Below, in pieces: positions 53,117 through 62,126 of a stretch of 64,000 bases of DNA. The DNA is from Arthrobacter sp. EpRS71. GTDB lineage: Bacteria > Actinomycetota > Actinomycetes > Actinomycetales > Micrococcaceae. Both the position numbers and the translations under genes were made by a program. Location: positions 1 to 64,000 of the forward strand of contig NZ_LNUV01000004.1 of assembly GCF_001512285.1 (NCBI RefSeq). The letters run 5' to 3'. The notes beneath the pieces are model-generated. The model was not told the DNA's origin, searched no databases, and was given only the letters and a program-made list of their open reading frames with translations. Position 1 is the first letter of the stretch. Each line of letters begins with the position of its first letter.

Positions 53117-54120
53117 ACGAGCTTCCAGGGGCACGCGTCCTGGTGACCGGCGGCGCCGGGACCATAGGATCGACGCTGGTTGACCAACTGCTCGACGCCG
53201 GCGCGGCGCACGTGGATGTCCTGGACAACCTTGTCCGTGGCCGCCGCGCAAACCTGGACCAAGCCCTCGCCACTGAAAGGGTGCACTTGGTTGAAGGCGA
53301 CCTTCGTGACCGCGACCTCGTCCACGACCTCACCCGGGGCAAGGATCTGGTCTTCCACCAGGCAGCCATCCGCATCACCCAGTGCGCGGAAGAACCACGG
53401 CTGGCCCTTGAAGTACTGGTGGATGGAACTTTCAACGTCTACGAGGCGGCCGCGGCTCACAAAGTGGACAGGATCATCTCAGCATCAAGTGCCTCCGTTT
53501 ATGGCATGGCCGAGGAATTCCCCACCAAGGAAGGCCACCACCACCACAACAATGACACCTTCTACGGAGCGGCAAAGTCCTTCAACGAAGGTATGGCGAG
53601 AAGCTTCCGCGCCATGTCAGGGCTGAACTACGTCCTGCTGAGGTACTTCAACGTTTACGGTCCCCGCATGGACGTGCACGGCCTCTACACCGAAGTCCTG
53701 GTCCGCTGGATGGAGCGGATAGTTGATGGCCGGCCCCCTCTGATTTTCGGAAGCGGTCAGCAGACCATGGACTTCATCCATACCGCGGATGTTGCCAGGG
53801 CCAATGTCCTCGCCGCCGTCAGCAAGGTACGCGAAGGCGCCTATAACGTGGCCAGCGGCACCGAAACCAGCCTCGCTGAACTGGCACAAACACTGCTCAA
53901 GGTCATGGACTCACCTCTCCACGTTGAACATGGTCCGGAACGGGCTGTTAACGGGGTTGCCAGACGCCTGGCCGATGTCACGGCGGCACGTGAAGACCTG
54001 GGGTTTGAGGCTGCAGTCGGTTTGGAAGACGGGTTGCGTTCACTGGTGTCCTGGTGGAGTCCGCTGAGGGAAGAAATTGCCGCAAGTCGGCCCACAGCAC
54101 CGGCAGTTGGTGTGCGATGA
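53113..54120 (+). CDS. NAD-dependent nucleotide-sugar epimerase/dehydratase
   Basis: The 335-residue extended SDR has TGGAGTIG at residues 12-19, SASSASVYGM and YGAAK (Y-x3-K), and a C-terminal substrate domain. It resembles UDP-glucose/UDP-GlcNAc 4-epimerases or dehydratases such as GalE and WbpP. Alone it does not reveal the product. It overlaps both neighbours by ATGA, so it is translated with the Gfo/Idh and DegT genes. Confidence 0.93.
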   Translation: MNELPGARVLVTGGAGTIGSTLVDQLLDAGAAHVDVLDNLVRGRRANLDQALATERVHLVEGDLRDRDLVHDLTRGKDLVFHQAAIRITQCAEEPRLALEVLVDGTFNVYEAAAAHKVDRIISASSASVYGMAEEFPTKEGHHHHNNDTFYGAAKSFNEGMARSFRAMSGLNYVLLRYFNVYGPRMDVHGLYTEVLVRWMERIVDGRPPLIFGSGQQTMDFIHTADVARANVLAAVSKVREGAYNVASGTETSLAELAQTLLKVMDSPLHVEHGPERAVNGVARRLADVTAAREDLGFEAAVGLEDGLRSLVSWWSPLREEIAASRPTAPAVGVR

Positions 54121-55280
54121 CCATCTCCGAAACGCGGCTGGACCGCATCGATGTCATGAAGCCATGGCTCGGCGAGGAAGAGGCACAAGCCCTTGCTGAG
54201 GTGATTGCCTCCGGTTGGGTTGCACAGGGCCCCAAGGTGCGGGAATTCGAGGACGCCTTCGCCACCACTCAACATGCTGGATTCGCTGTGGCAACCTCGA
54301 GCTGCACCTCGGCATTGCACTTGGCGCTCGTCGTCGCCGGCATTCACGCCGGCGACGACGTCGTGGTGCCGTCATTTTCCTTTATTGCTACTGCCAATGC
54401 AGCTGCCTACGTGGGCGCACGGCCGGTTTTCGCCGACGTCGATCTTCATACGGGATGCGTCACCGCGGCAACCATCAAAGCTGCACTGACTCCCGCTACC
54501 CGGGCGGTCATTGCCGTTGACCAAGGCGGTGTCCCGGTTGACGTGGAACCCATCAGGGCTCTCTGCGATCCCTTGGGGATCATAGTGGTGGAGGACGCAG
54601 CATGCGCGATCGGTTCCAGGTACCGCGGACAACCTGTGGGTTCCAACGCCGAGCTGGCTGCATGGTCCTTCCACCCGCGCAAAATCCTGACCACCGGTGA
54701 GGGTGGCATGCTCACCACTTCGCGTCAGGACTTCGCTGACAGGGCACGGCGGCTCCGCGAACATGCCATGAGCGTTTCAGCCGCTGACCGGCACGCCAGC
54801 TTGCTCGCCCCCTCGGAGGAGTACCTCGAAATCGGGTTCAACTACCGCATGACCGATCTTCAGGCCGCCGTCGGAATCGTTCAGCTGGGCCGCCTCGACA
54901 CCGCTGTCCGCCGGCGGCGGGAAATCGCCGCTACCTACGCAAGTGCCTTTGCCGGCGTGGAGGGACTCCGTCTGGTGGGCGATCCGGAGTACGGCATGAG
55001 CAACTTCCAGTCGTGCTGGCTGGAAGTGGGGCCGGCGTTTCCTCTGGGACGTGAGGCTCTCATGGCGCATCTGGCCTCGGACGGTATCTCCGCCCGTCGC
55101 GGGATCATGGCGGCCCATCGGCAACCCGCATATGCCGGAACGGACACGGGAACCGCCGAGCTGGGAGTTACTGAATGGTTGTCGGATCACACACTTATCC
55201 TCCCGCTGTACCACGAGCTGGCACTGCACGATCAAGTCCGCGTCATCGACTCCGTGCTACGCGCCGCGGGACAGCCATGA
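54117..55280 (+). CDS. DegT/DnrJ/EryC1 family PLP-dependent sugar aminotransferase
   Basis: The 387-residue enzyme transaminates a keto sugar to an amino sugar. Visible features are GWVAQGPKVREFE, SSCTSALHLAL, DQGGVPVDVEPI, VVEDAACAIGSRYRG and SFHPRKILTTGEGGM with the PLP lysine Lys189. Its start overlaps the epimerase stop as ATGA. Together with the Gfo/Idh oxidoreductase and the downstream acyltransferase it forms an oxidise-aminate-acylate module. Confidence 0.94.
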   Translation: MTISETRLDRIDVMKPWLGEEEAQALAEVIASGWVAQGPKVREFEDAFATTQHAGFAVATSSCTSALHLALVVAGIHAGDDVVVPSFSFIATANAAAYVGARPVFADVDLHTGCVTAATIKAALTPATRAVIAVDQGGVPVDVEPIRALCDPLGIIVVEDAACAIGSRYRGQPVGSNAELAAWSFHPRKILTTGEGGMLTTSRQDFADRARRLREHAMSVSAADRHASLLAPSEEYLEIGFNYRMTDLQAAVGIVQLGRLDTAVRRRREIAATYASAFAGVEGLRLVGDPEYGMSNFQSCWLEVGPAFPLGREALMAHLASDGISARRGIMAAHRQPAYAGTDTGTAELGVTEWLSDHTLILPLYHELALHDQVRVIDSVLRAAGQP

Positions 55281-55939
55281 CTGAACTACTCCTCATTGCT
55301 GCAAGCGGCCTGGCCCGGGAGGTACTTGCCATGGTCCGCAGCAGCGGGCCCTTCGACGTCGTCGGGATCCTTGACGACGACGAAGACAAGCTCGGCCGTG
55401 TCGTGGACGGGGCCCATGTCCTGGGTCCGGTCCGTGAGGCCATGAATTACCCGCACGCTTTGCTGCTGGTCTGCATTGGATCAGGGAGCGGCCGGGAAAG
55501 CGTCGTGATGAGGCTCCGTGCCTTGGGACTGGCTGAGGACCGCTATGCCACAGCAGTGGACCCGTCGGTGTACGTTCCCGAGGGCTGCGTGATTGGACGG
55601 GGAAGCATCATCCTCGCCCACGTGAGCATCACAGCGTCCGTGACCATCGGCCACCATGTTGTGGCCATGCCGGGGGTCACTTTCACCCACGACGACGTCA
55701 TCAGCGACTACGCCACGTTGGCTTCCGGCGTATCCCTGGGAGGCAACGTCAGCATCGGCCGGGCCGCCTATCTCGGAATGAACGCCAGTGTCCGCGAGCG
55801 CCTGAGCATTGGCGCGAAAGCGACCATCGGCATGGGGGCTGCCGTCCTGGCCGATGTTCCTGAGGATGAAACCTGGGCAGGTGTGCCTGCCAGGGTGATC
55901 CGGCGTGGAAACAGTCCGGAACTGGAGGGTGTCCAGTGA
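55277..55939 (+). CDS. NeuD/PglD-type sugar O- or N-acyltransferase
   Basis: The 220-residue protein has an N-terminal Rossmann-like PglD domain (LLLIAASGLAREVLAMV, GILDDDEDKLG) and a C-terminal left-handed beta-helix of hexapeptide repeats (residues about 100-205), with the active-site histidine in TFTHDDV. It should transfer an acetyl or other acyl group to the amino sugar made upstream. Coupled to neighbours by ATGA and GTGA. Confidence 0.92.
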   Translation: MTELLLIAASGLAREVLAMVRSSGPFDVVGILDDDEDKLGRVVDGAHVLGPVREAMNYPHALLLVCIGSGSGRESVVMRLRALGLAEDRYATAVDPSVYVPEGCVIGRGSIILAHVSITASVTIGHHVVAMPGVTFTHDDVISDYATLASGVSLGGNVSIGRAAYLGMNASVRERLSIGAKATIGMGAAVLADVPEDETWAGVPARVIRRGNSPELEGVQ

Positions 55940-57009
55940 AAGTGATGCGGCCAAGGCCTCTGGTGAACAGGCCGGGCGTTACGGTGGTCATTCCCTGCTA
56001 CAACTACGGCCGGTACTTGCCCGAAGCTGTGAACAGTGCTTTGTCGCAGGAGAACGTGGACGTGGACGTGATCGTGGTCGATGACGCGTCCACGGATGGC
56101 AGTGCAGCGATTGCGTGGAGGCTCGCCGCTGCGGATCCGCGGATCTCGGTGGTCCATCATGGGCGGAACCAGGGGCATATCGCCACCTACAATGACGGGC
56201 TTTCACGGGCCAGGGGCCGTTACGTGACGTTGCTTTCCGCCGATGATGTGATCGCACCCGGTGCACTGGGCCGGGCTGTGGCCTTGATGGAGGCCAACCC
56301 CAGGGTGGGGATGGTTTACGGGTTGCCGAAGGACTTCGTGGATCAGCTTCCGCCAGTTGCCTTGGGTGGGCGCACCACGTGGACGGTGTGGGAGGGCAGC
56401 CGGTGGATCGCCCTGGCTTGCGCCCGTGGCCGGAACTTCATTCTTTCCCCCGAGGTGGTGATGCGGACTGAGACGGTGTTGAGCATTGGTGCTTACAGTG
56501 CTTCGCTGCCGCATTCCGGGGATTTGGAGTACTGGTTGCGTGCGGCTGCTTCCTGGGATGTCGGGCGGATCAACGGGCCTGTGCAGGCGTTCTACCGGGT
56601 TCATGGAAGCAACATGCACCAAACTGAGTTTGCTGCCGCGGCGGTGGACCTCCAGCATCGGCTTGAGGCTTTCCGTGTTCTCGAAGACGCACGGTTTCCG
56701 ATTACCCCCGAGAAGCGGGTACGCCAGTTGCGTCGGGCCAAGGGTGCGCTCAGCAAGGAAGCCTCGCATCTGGCGGCCAGGGAAGTCACCCGTGGTGGCT
56801 CGTTGGAGACGGCCGTTGAACTGCGCAAGTTCATTGAGTGTTTGCAGGATGTCCCCGGGAATATCCATCGGGCGAACGCGCTTCAGGCCAGGATCACCCG
56901 TGTCTCCCGTGGCGGCAGACCCGGGCCGGCGCAGTCTGCCGCCGAGTATGTGCGAAGCCAGCTTGATCGGGTCCGCTGGCGTGTGTGGGCCATGACAGGA
57001 ATTTCATGA
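55936..57009 (+). CDS. Family 2 glycosyltransferase
   Basis: The 357-residue GT-A enzyme has VTVVIPCYNYGRYLPEAV, VVDDASTDGS and LLSADDVIAPG (a DxD-like metal site), and then a cytoplasmic C-terminal helical region. It should add one sugar to the lipid-linked repeat unit. The start is GTG in a GTGA overlap. Codon third positions are notably G/T-rich compared with the earlier genes of the cluster. Confidence 0.93.
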   Translation: MKVMRPRPLVNRPGVTVVIPCYNYGRYLPEAVNSALSQENVDVDVIVVDDASTDGSAAIAWRLAAADPRISVVHHGRNQGHIATYNDGLSRARGRYVTLLSADDVIAPGALGRAVALMEANPRVGMVYGLPKDFVDQLPPVALGGRTTWTVWEGSRWIALACARGRNFILSPEVVMRTETVLSIGAYSASLPHSGDLEYWLRAAASWDVGRINGPVQAFYRVHGSNMHQTEFAAAAVDLQHRLEAFRVLEDARFPITPEKRVRQLRRAKGALSKEASHLAAREVTRGGSLETAVELRKFIECLQDVPGNIHRANALQARITRVSRGGRPGPAQSAAEYVRSQLDRVRWRVWAMTGIS

Positions 57010-58502
57010 TGACGGCCAGCGGCGCAAACCGCACTCTTGGCGCACGCTCAGCGAGCGCCACGCTCTGGGGTGGGGTCAACGTGGCCTTGGGCAGGATCGT
57101 CCAGTTTGCCACCACCATCATTGTGGCCAGGATGATTGCTCCGGAGCACTTCGGCGCGCTTGCCGTAGCTATTGTGGTTCAAACCATCGCCACGAACATG
57201 GCTGAGTTGGGTGCTACGGCAGCGTTGGCCAGGGGCAACGGGGATCCGGACCGGATCGCCCCCACAGTTTTCTCCATATCTTTGGTGACCAGCGCAGTGA
57301 TGACTGCCGGAGCCTTGGCCTTCGCTCCTGCATTGGCTGCGGCCTTTGACGACCCCGCCGCGACTCCTGTGATCCAGGTGCTCTCTTTCACCATTCTGCT
57401 CCAAGGGATCGGTGCTGTTCCGTCCACCATGGTGTGGCGTGAGTTCCTGCAGAAACCGCGCGTTGTTGTTGACGTCGGCAGTGTAGTGGTGGTGTTGGCA
57501 TTGGTTGTTCCCATGGCGCTGGATGGTTGGGGGGCAATGGCTTTGGCGTGGTCCCGGGTGGGTGGCCAGCTTTTCGCCATGGTGGGGTATTGGATCATTG
57601 CGCCCAAGAGGTACGCGCCCGGCTTTGACCGTGCGGTGGCCGTGGAGGTCCTGCGCCTGGGGATGCCGTTGGCCATGGCAAACCTTGTGGTGTTTGTCAC
57701 CCTCAATTTGGATTATCTTCTGATTGGCCGGTTGCTGGACCCGGCCGCTCTGGGTCTTTACCTGTTGGCCTTCAATTTAGCGGGCCTTCCCAGCTCGGTG
57801 ATCACGGCTGTCATTCGCGCAACCGCGGTACCTACTTTCGGCAGGCTGTTCGCTGAGGGCACCCTGGGGCCGTTGGCCGGGCGGTTTATAGCAGGGGTTT
57901 CGTATTGCGCTTTCCCCATTTCGGCGATGATCATCGCGCTGTCCCAGCCACTGATCGTCACCGCTTACGGGCAGGCATGGGCGCCGGCCGGCATCGCGCT
58001 GGCCACCCTGGGTGTTTTTGGGGCCGCACGGATCCTTGTGGAACTCTTTGCCGACTTAAGTGTGGGGGCGGGGAGAACCGTGTGGCTCTTTTGGGTCCAG
58101 GTTGCTTGGCTTGTTGCGCTCATACCCGCGTTGTCTTTCGGCATCCAGTGGTGGGGGATTGCCGGTGCCGGCGTAGCCCACGCCGCTGTGGCCTTCTTGG
58201 TGGTCATACCTTTGTACTTGGCGGTTCTGTCGTCAGTGCTGGGCGTCCGGGCCGGGGAATTGATGCGAGGAAGCATTGCCCCTCTTCTGGCAGCCGCCGT
58301 GGCGGGATCGTTGGCCCGGCTTGCCACGATGAACATCACGGAGCCTTGGATGGGTCTCTTGCTGGGGAGCTGTTTGGGTGGGGCCATCTATGTGCTGTTG
58401 ACGTTCCGGCAGGGGAAGTTGTTGTTTCAGACAATGCGGAGCCTGGTTCGTGAGGGTCGATCTCTTCCGGCAGCCACGCCCGCGATGGAGGGTCAGCCAT
58501 GA
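57006..58502 (+). CDS. Wzx-type polysaccharide flippase
   Basis: The 498-residue membrane protein has about twelve to fourteen helices and belongs to the MATE/MOP-type polysaccharide exporters. Early residues ATLWGGVNVALGRIVQF and PEHFGALAVA are typical. It should flip the lipid-linked repeat unit to the outer face. It starts at the ATG in the overlap at 57006; an earlier in-frame start at 56985 lies within the glycosyltransferase gene. Confidence 0.93.
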   Translation: MMTASGANRTLGARSASATLWGGVNVALGRIVQFATTIIVARMIAPEHFGALAVAIVVQTIATNMAELGATAALARGNGDPDRIAPTVFSISLVTSAVMTAGALAFAPALAAAFDDPAATPVIQVLSFTILLQGIGAVPSTMVWREFLQKPRVVVDVGSVVVVLALVVPMALDGWGAMALAWSRVGGQLFAMVGYWIIAPKRYAPGFDRAVAVEVLRLGMPLAMANLVVFVTLNLDYLLIGRLLDPAALGLYLLAFNLAGLPSSVITAVIRATAVPTFGRLFAEGTLGPLAGRFIAGVSYCAFPISAMIIALSQPLIVTAYGQAWAPAGIALATLGVFGAARILVELFADLSVGAGRTVWLFWVQVAWLVALIPALSFGIQWWGIAGAGVAHAAVAFLVVIPLYLAVLSSVLGVRAGELMRGSIAPLLAAAVAGSLARLATMNITEPWMGLLLGSCLGGAIYVLLTFRQGKLLFQTMRSLVREGRSLPAATPAMEGQP

Positions 58503-59434
58503 TTCCGGACCCGCTGATCATGGGCGATGGGGCTTCGCCGGGTAGCGATCTGGCTGTGGTCACGCCGAGCTACTTGCCCGACCGTGAATTGTGCTCGGAC
58601 CTGAACCGCTCGGTCCTGGAGATGACAGGGCCAGGCGTCATACACCACATCATCGTGCCCGATCAAGACTTCCACGCCTTCGCAGGCCTCCGGGGGAGCA
58701 GGACGGAAGTGCACGGTGCCCGGGAGTTTCTTCCGCGTTCTTTCGTCAGAGCACCGGGGTTCAACGTGTGGATCAATGCTGCGCGGCCTTGGCCGCCGGT
58801 CCGGGGCTGGATCGCCCAACAGATCATTAAACTGGCTGTTGTCGCACGGCTCAATGCTGACGGGGCGCTGCTCCTGGATTCGGACAGCGTTCTCATCCGT
58901 GAGACCAGCCTCAGTACGTTCCGTGAGAACGGCCGCATTGCCCTTTATCGGGCACCCGGTGCGGTTGATGACACCCTTCCACGGCACAGGCTGTGGCACG
59001 TTTCTGCACGCAGGCTCCTTGGCCTCAAGCCCCCTCCGGCGGGCGATTTGGCGGATTACGTTTGCTGGCCGTGCCTGTGGGAGCCGGCTGTGGTGAGAAC
59101 CATGCTCGAGCACATCCAAAACGTGACAGGGCGGGACTGGCCCACAGCGATCGGAGGGCAGCTGCACTTTTCCGAAATGATGCTGTATGGCCTTTACGTT
59201 GACGAAGTTGTTGGTGGTTTGGTCCCCAGCGTCAGCGAAATGCGCGGAATTGTCCATACTGCCGAGACGCCACTAAGCCAGGGAGAGATCGAACATCTCC
59301 TCAGCGAGGCTCCCGGAAATAAGAATGTGGTGATGCTTTCGGCCAAGGCCGGGATACCCCTGGAAGTGCGGAGGCGGGCACTTCGGTCCTTCCTGGACCC
59401 GTCCCTGGGCACCGAACGGGGTGAGGTCCAGTGA
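58499..59434 (+). CDS. DUF6492-like probable glycosyltransferase
   Basis: The 311-residue soluble protein begins with VVTPSYLPDRELCSDLNRSV and has HHIIVPDQDF, PPVRGWIAQQIIKLAVVA and LLLDSDSVL, the last resembling a DxD metal/nucleotide-sugar site. This pattern fits the DUF6492 family of putative GT-A glycosyltransferases found in polysaccharide clusters. Its substrate is unknown. Overlaps of 4 bp join it to the flippase and the next glycosyltransferase. Confidence 0.78.
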   Translation: MIPDPLIMGDGASPGSDLAVVTPSYLPDRELCSDLNRSVLEMTGPGVIHHIIVPDQDFHAFAGLRGSRTEVHGAREFLPRSFVRAPGFNVWINAARPWPPVRGWIAQQIIKLAVVARLNADGALLLDSDSVLIRETSLSTFRENGRIALYRAPGAVDDTLPRHRLWHVSARRLLGLKPPPAGDLADYVCWPCLWEPAVVRTMLEHIQNVTGRDWPTAIGGQLHFSEMMLYGLYVDEVVGGLVPSVSEMRGIVHTAETPLSQGEIEHLLSEAPGNKNVVMLSAKAGIPLEVRRRALRSFLDPSLGTERGEVQ

Positions 59435-60672
59435 GAAGCATCGCGGGGCGCGTGCTGACCCAGGCCAGGCAGCATGGCTGGCGTTCGGTCGCCAACAAGG
59501 TAATGCAGAGGGCAGCCGTCCACGCGCTGGAAAACGTCGCATTTGCTGAGCCTACGCTGCCCCTTCGGGCCGAAGACATCGCGGACGTGGAGGTGCGACG
59601 CGCTGTGGACAACCCCCGCCCCAGAACGGGCCGCCTTGAGGTCGGTTGGGTCTGCACGCCTCCGGGACCCGGCTCAGGCGGACACACTACTTTCTTCCGC
59701 ATGGTCCAAGGCATGGCTGAGCGTGGGCACCGATGCACACTGTTTCTCTACGATCAAAACAGCGACGACGTTACCCGGCACGTACCCGTTATCCGCAAGT
59801 ATTGGCCGGACGTCGATGCGCACATCAGAAGTGTTACCGAGGGTTTCGATGGTATGGACGCGGTGGTTGCCAGCTCGTGGCCTACCGCCTATGCGACAGC
59901 GAACCGGCGGGGCCATGACATCCACAGCTTTTACTTCATCCAGGACTACGAGCCATACTTCTACCCCCGGGGCACGCTGTATTGGCTCGCAGAGAACAGC
60001 TACCGGCTGGGGTTCACCAACATCGCCCTCGGCGAGATGATCACCGCCGTGTTGAAGGCTGAAACAGGCCAGGAGCCCGCCGCGACCGTGCCCTTCGCCT
60101 GTGACACCGCCACCTATCGGCTGCTGGATGAGCCAGGCAGCAGGCCGCCTCGTCAGGGGGTTGTCTATTACGCGAAACGTGCCGTGGATCGACGCGGGTA
60201 TCTGCTGGCCAAACTGGCGTTGGAGCAGTTCCACTCCGTGCATCCGGAGCAGGAAATACACGTCTACGGTGACCGGATCACGGGTTGGTCCATCCCCGTG
60301 AACAACCACGGCAATCTAAGCCCTGTTGAGTTGAATGAGCTCTACAACCGCACCATCGCCGGACTTGCCATCTCCTTCACCAATATTTCCCTCGTCCCGG
60401 AAGAATTGCTGGCTGCGGGGAACGTTCCTGTGCTCAATGAATCTGCCTTTGCCGCACAGGTGATGAAGGATCCCGACGTCGTGTGGGCACCGGCGACCCC
60501 CCGCAGGCTGGCCGAAGCGCTTGCACAAGCTGTTGAGGCCCCCGATATTTCCGCCCGCGCATTGGCCATCGCGCAGCGGCGGCGGCTGGACTGGTCAGTT
60601 TCGCGGGAGAACTTCGCCACGGTGCTGGAAACAGTCTGCGCCAACGAATCAGGAAGCCCGGGGCTGTCATGA
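59431..60672 (+). CDS. GT4-like (rhamnosyltransferase-type) glycosyltransferase
   Basis: The 413-residue protein has an N-terminal helical extension (1-65), then a GT-B fold: VGWVCTPPGPGSGGHTTFFRMV, HSFYFIQDYEPYFYPRG, VVYYAKRAVDRRGY and LVPEELLAAGNVPVLNE. The YFIQDYEPYFYP block is typical of WsaF-like rhamnosyltransferases. It should add a sugar to the repeat unit. The start is a GTG within a GTGA overlap with the previous gene. Confidence 0.88.
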   Translation: MRSIAGRVLTQARQHGWRSVANKVMQRAAVHALENVAFAEPTLPLRAEDIADVEVRRAVDNPRPRTGRLEVGWVCTPPGPGSGGHTTFFRMVQGMAERGHRCTLFLYDQNSDDVTRHVPVIRKYWPDVDAHIRSVTEGFDGMDAVVASSWPTAYATANRRGHDIHSFYFIQDYEPYFYPRGTLYWLAENSYRLGFTNIALGEMITAVLKAETGQEPAATVPFACDTATYRLLDEPGSRPPRQGVVYYAKRAVDRRGYLLAKLALEQFHSVHPEQEIHVYGDRITGWSIPVNNHGNLSPVELNELYNRTIAGLAISFTNISLVPEELLAAGNVPVLNESAFAAQVMKDPDVVWAPATPRRLAEALAQAVEAPDISARALAIAQRRRLDWSVSRENFATVLETVCANESGSPGLS

Positions 60673-62126
60673 GGACGTCGAAAAATCACCCAATCGTCCA
60701 GTTCCCGGCGCCTCCTGTGGAGCTGGATGACCTCCATGCCAGGGGACCAGCGGCCCGTGCACACGTACCCTTGCTGTTGAAGTTCGCCGCGTTCGGAATC
60801 TTCTTTTTTCCTTCCAACATGGTCCTGAAACCGCTGGGAGCCGTAGGGACACTCCCGCTCATGATCGCGCTGCTGCTGTTGGCGGTTTGGCTGTGCTCGA
60901 TCCTCTTTGGCCTGACCAACCCTCTGGATACAAGGCATCCCGGCCGCATGGGCCTGGTACTCCTCTGGGTGGGAACGTGCGCTTCCTATGCGGCCATGTA
61001 CTCCGGCTACACCGGGGGAAGCGAAAGCCCCGCACGCGCCGCAGCCGACAGATGGCTGATTCTCCTGCTGGCCAGTGCAGGAATCATACTGGTGACCGCA
61101 GAGGCGGTGAAGTCGCTGAACGCAGCCATGGCCTTGGCCCGGGCGGTCTTGGCCGGCGCCGCGTTCTGTTGTCTTGTGGCCGCCGTTCAATTTTTCTTCC
61201 GCGTTGATCCCATGCAGCTGCTGCAAATGGCGATGCCCGGATTCACCAACAACGGCGGAAACACCACTTTCCAAATACGCGGGTCATTAATGCGCGTATC
61301 AGGGAGCACGTTTCATTCAATCGAGATGGCCGTTGTCTGCGCGATGCTCCTTCCGCTGTCCATATGGAGGAGCCTGTACGACCCCAAGGGCAGAAAATGG
61401 GTGCACTGGACCATCACAGCGCTATTGGTCTTCGCTATCGCCTCGACAGTTTCGCGCTCAGGGGTCCTGGGCCTGCTTGCGGGAATGGCTGTCTTCCTGC
61501 CTTTCCTTCCCCGGATAGCCCGACGGTGGGCTTTTGTTGCGGCACCCGTGATCGTAGCCATCTTGTTCCTTGGCGTGCCCGGCCTGGTGGGCACTCTGGC
61601 CACATCGTTGTCCGCCGGCGAAAACGATCCCTCGATTTCGACCCGGACCAACAATTATCCACGGGTGGCGGCGATGGTGGACGAGCATCCATTCTTCGGC
61701 GTCGGCCCAGGCAACTACATGCCAACCAACGCCATACACATCCTTGACAACCAATATTTGAACGCAGCAGTCACCATCGGGCTGGTCGGACTGGTGGGTA
61801 TGGTCGCCTACCTGACATTACCGGGCCTGTCCGCCCTCCTCGCCGCCCGTGCGTCCCGCCTCCCCGCCCTGCGCTGCCTGGCGGGGGCCGTCGCCGCCGC
61901 CGGGATCGTTGCCGCCATCTGCTCCCTGACCTTTGATTCCATGTCATTTCCGGTGTTCGCCCTCGCCTACCCCTTCATCGTCGGGTTGTCCGGAGGAACC
62001 TGGAACATGGTCAGGCGGGAACTGGATCTCCACGACGATCATGCCGCAGCGGCGGAACAAACCTATCCGCCGAATACCACGAAGAAACAACTCCCCAAGG
62101 AGAGATCATGGACCCCGTTGCCGTAA
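60669..62126 (+). CDS. O-antigen ligase/Wzy-like polymerase
   Basis: The 485-residue membrane protein has about ten to twelve helices and a large extracytoplasmic loop containing SAGENDPSISTRTNNYPRVAAMVDEHPFFGVGPGNYMPTN-like features; the HPFFGVGPGNY block is a signature of O-antigen ligase/Wzy proteins. As the only candidate it is probably the polymerase that joins repeat units outside the membrane. It is coupled to its neighbours by a 4-bp overlap upstream and a 19-bp overlap downstream. Confidence 0.9.
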   Translation: MRTSKNHPIVQFPAPPVELDDLHARGPAARAHVPLLLKFAAFGIFFFPSNMVLKPLGAVGTLPLMIALLLLAVWLCSILFGLTNPLDTRHPGRMGLVLLWVGTCASYAAMYSGYTGGSESPARAAADRWLILLLASAGIILVTAEAVKSLNAAMALARAVLAGAAFCCLVAAVQFFFRVDPMQLLQMAMPGFTNNGGNTTFQIRGSLMRVSGSTFHSIEMAVVCAMLLPLSIWRSLYDPKGRKWVHWTITALLVFAIASTVSRSGVLGLLAGMAVFLPFLPRIARRWAFVAAPVIVAILFLGVPGLVGTLATSLSAGENDPSISTRTNNYPRVAAMVDEHPFFGVGPGNYMPTNAIHILDNQYLNAAVTIGLVGLVGMVAYLTLPGLSALLAARASRLPALRCLAGAVAAAGIVAAICSLTFDSMSFPVFALAYPFIVGLSGGTWNMVRRELDLHDDHAAAAEQTYPPNTTKKQLPKERSWTPLP

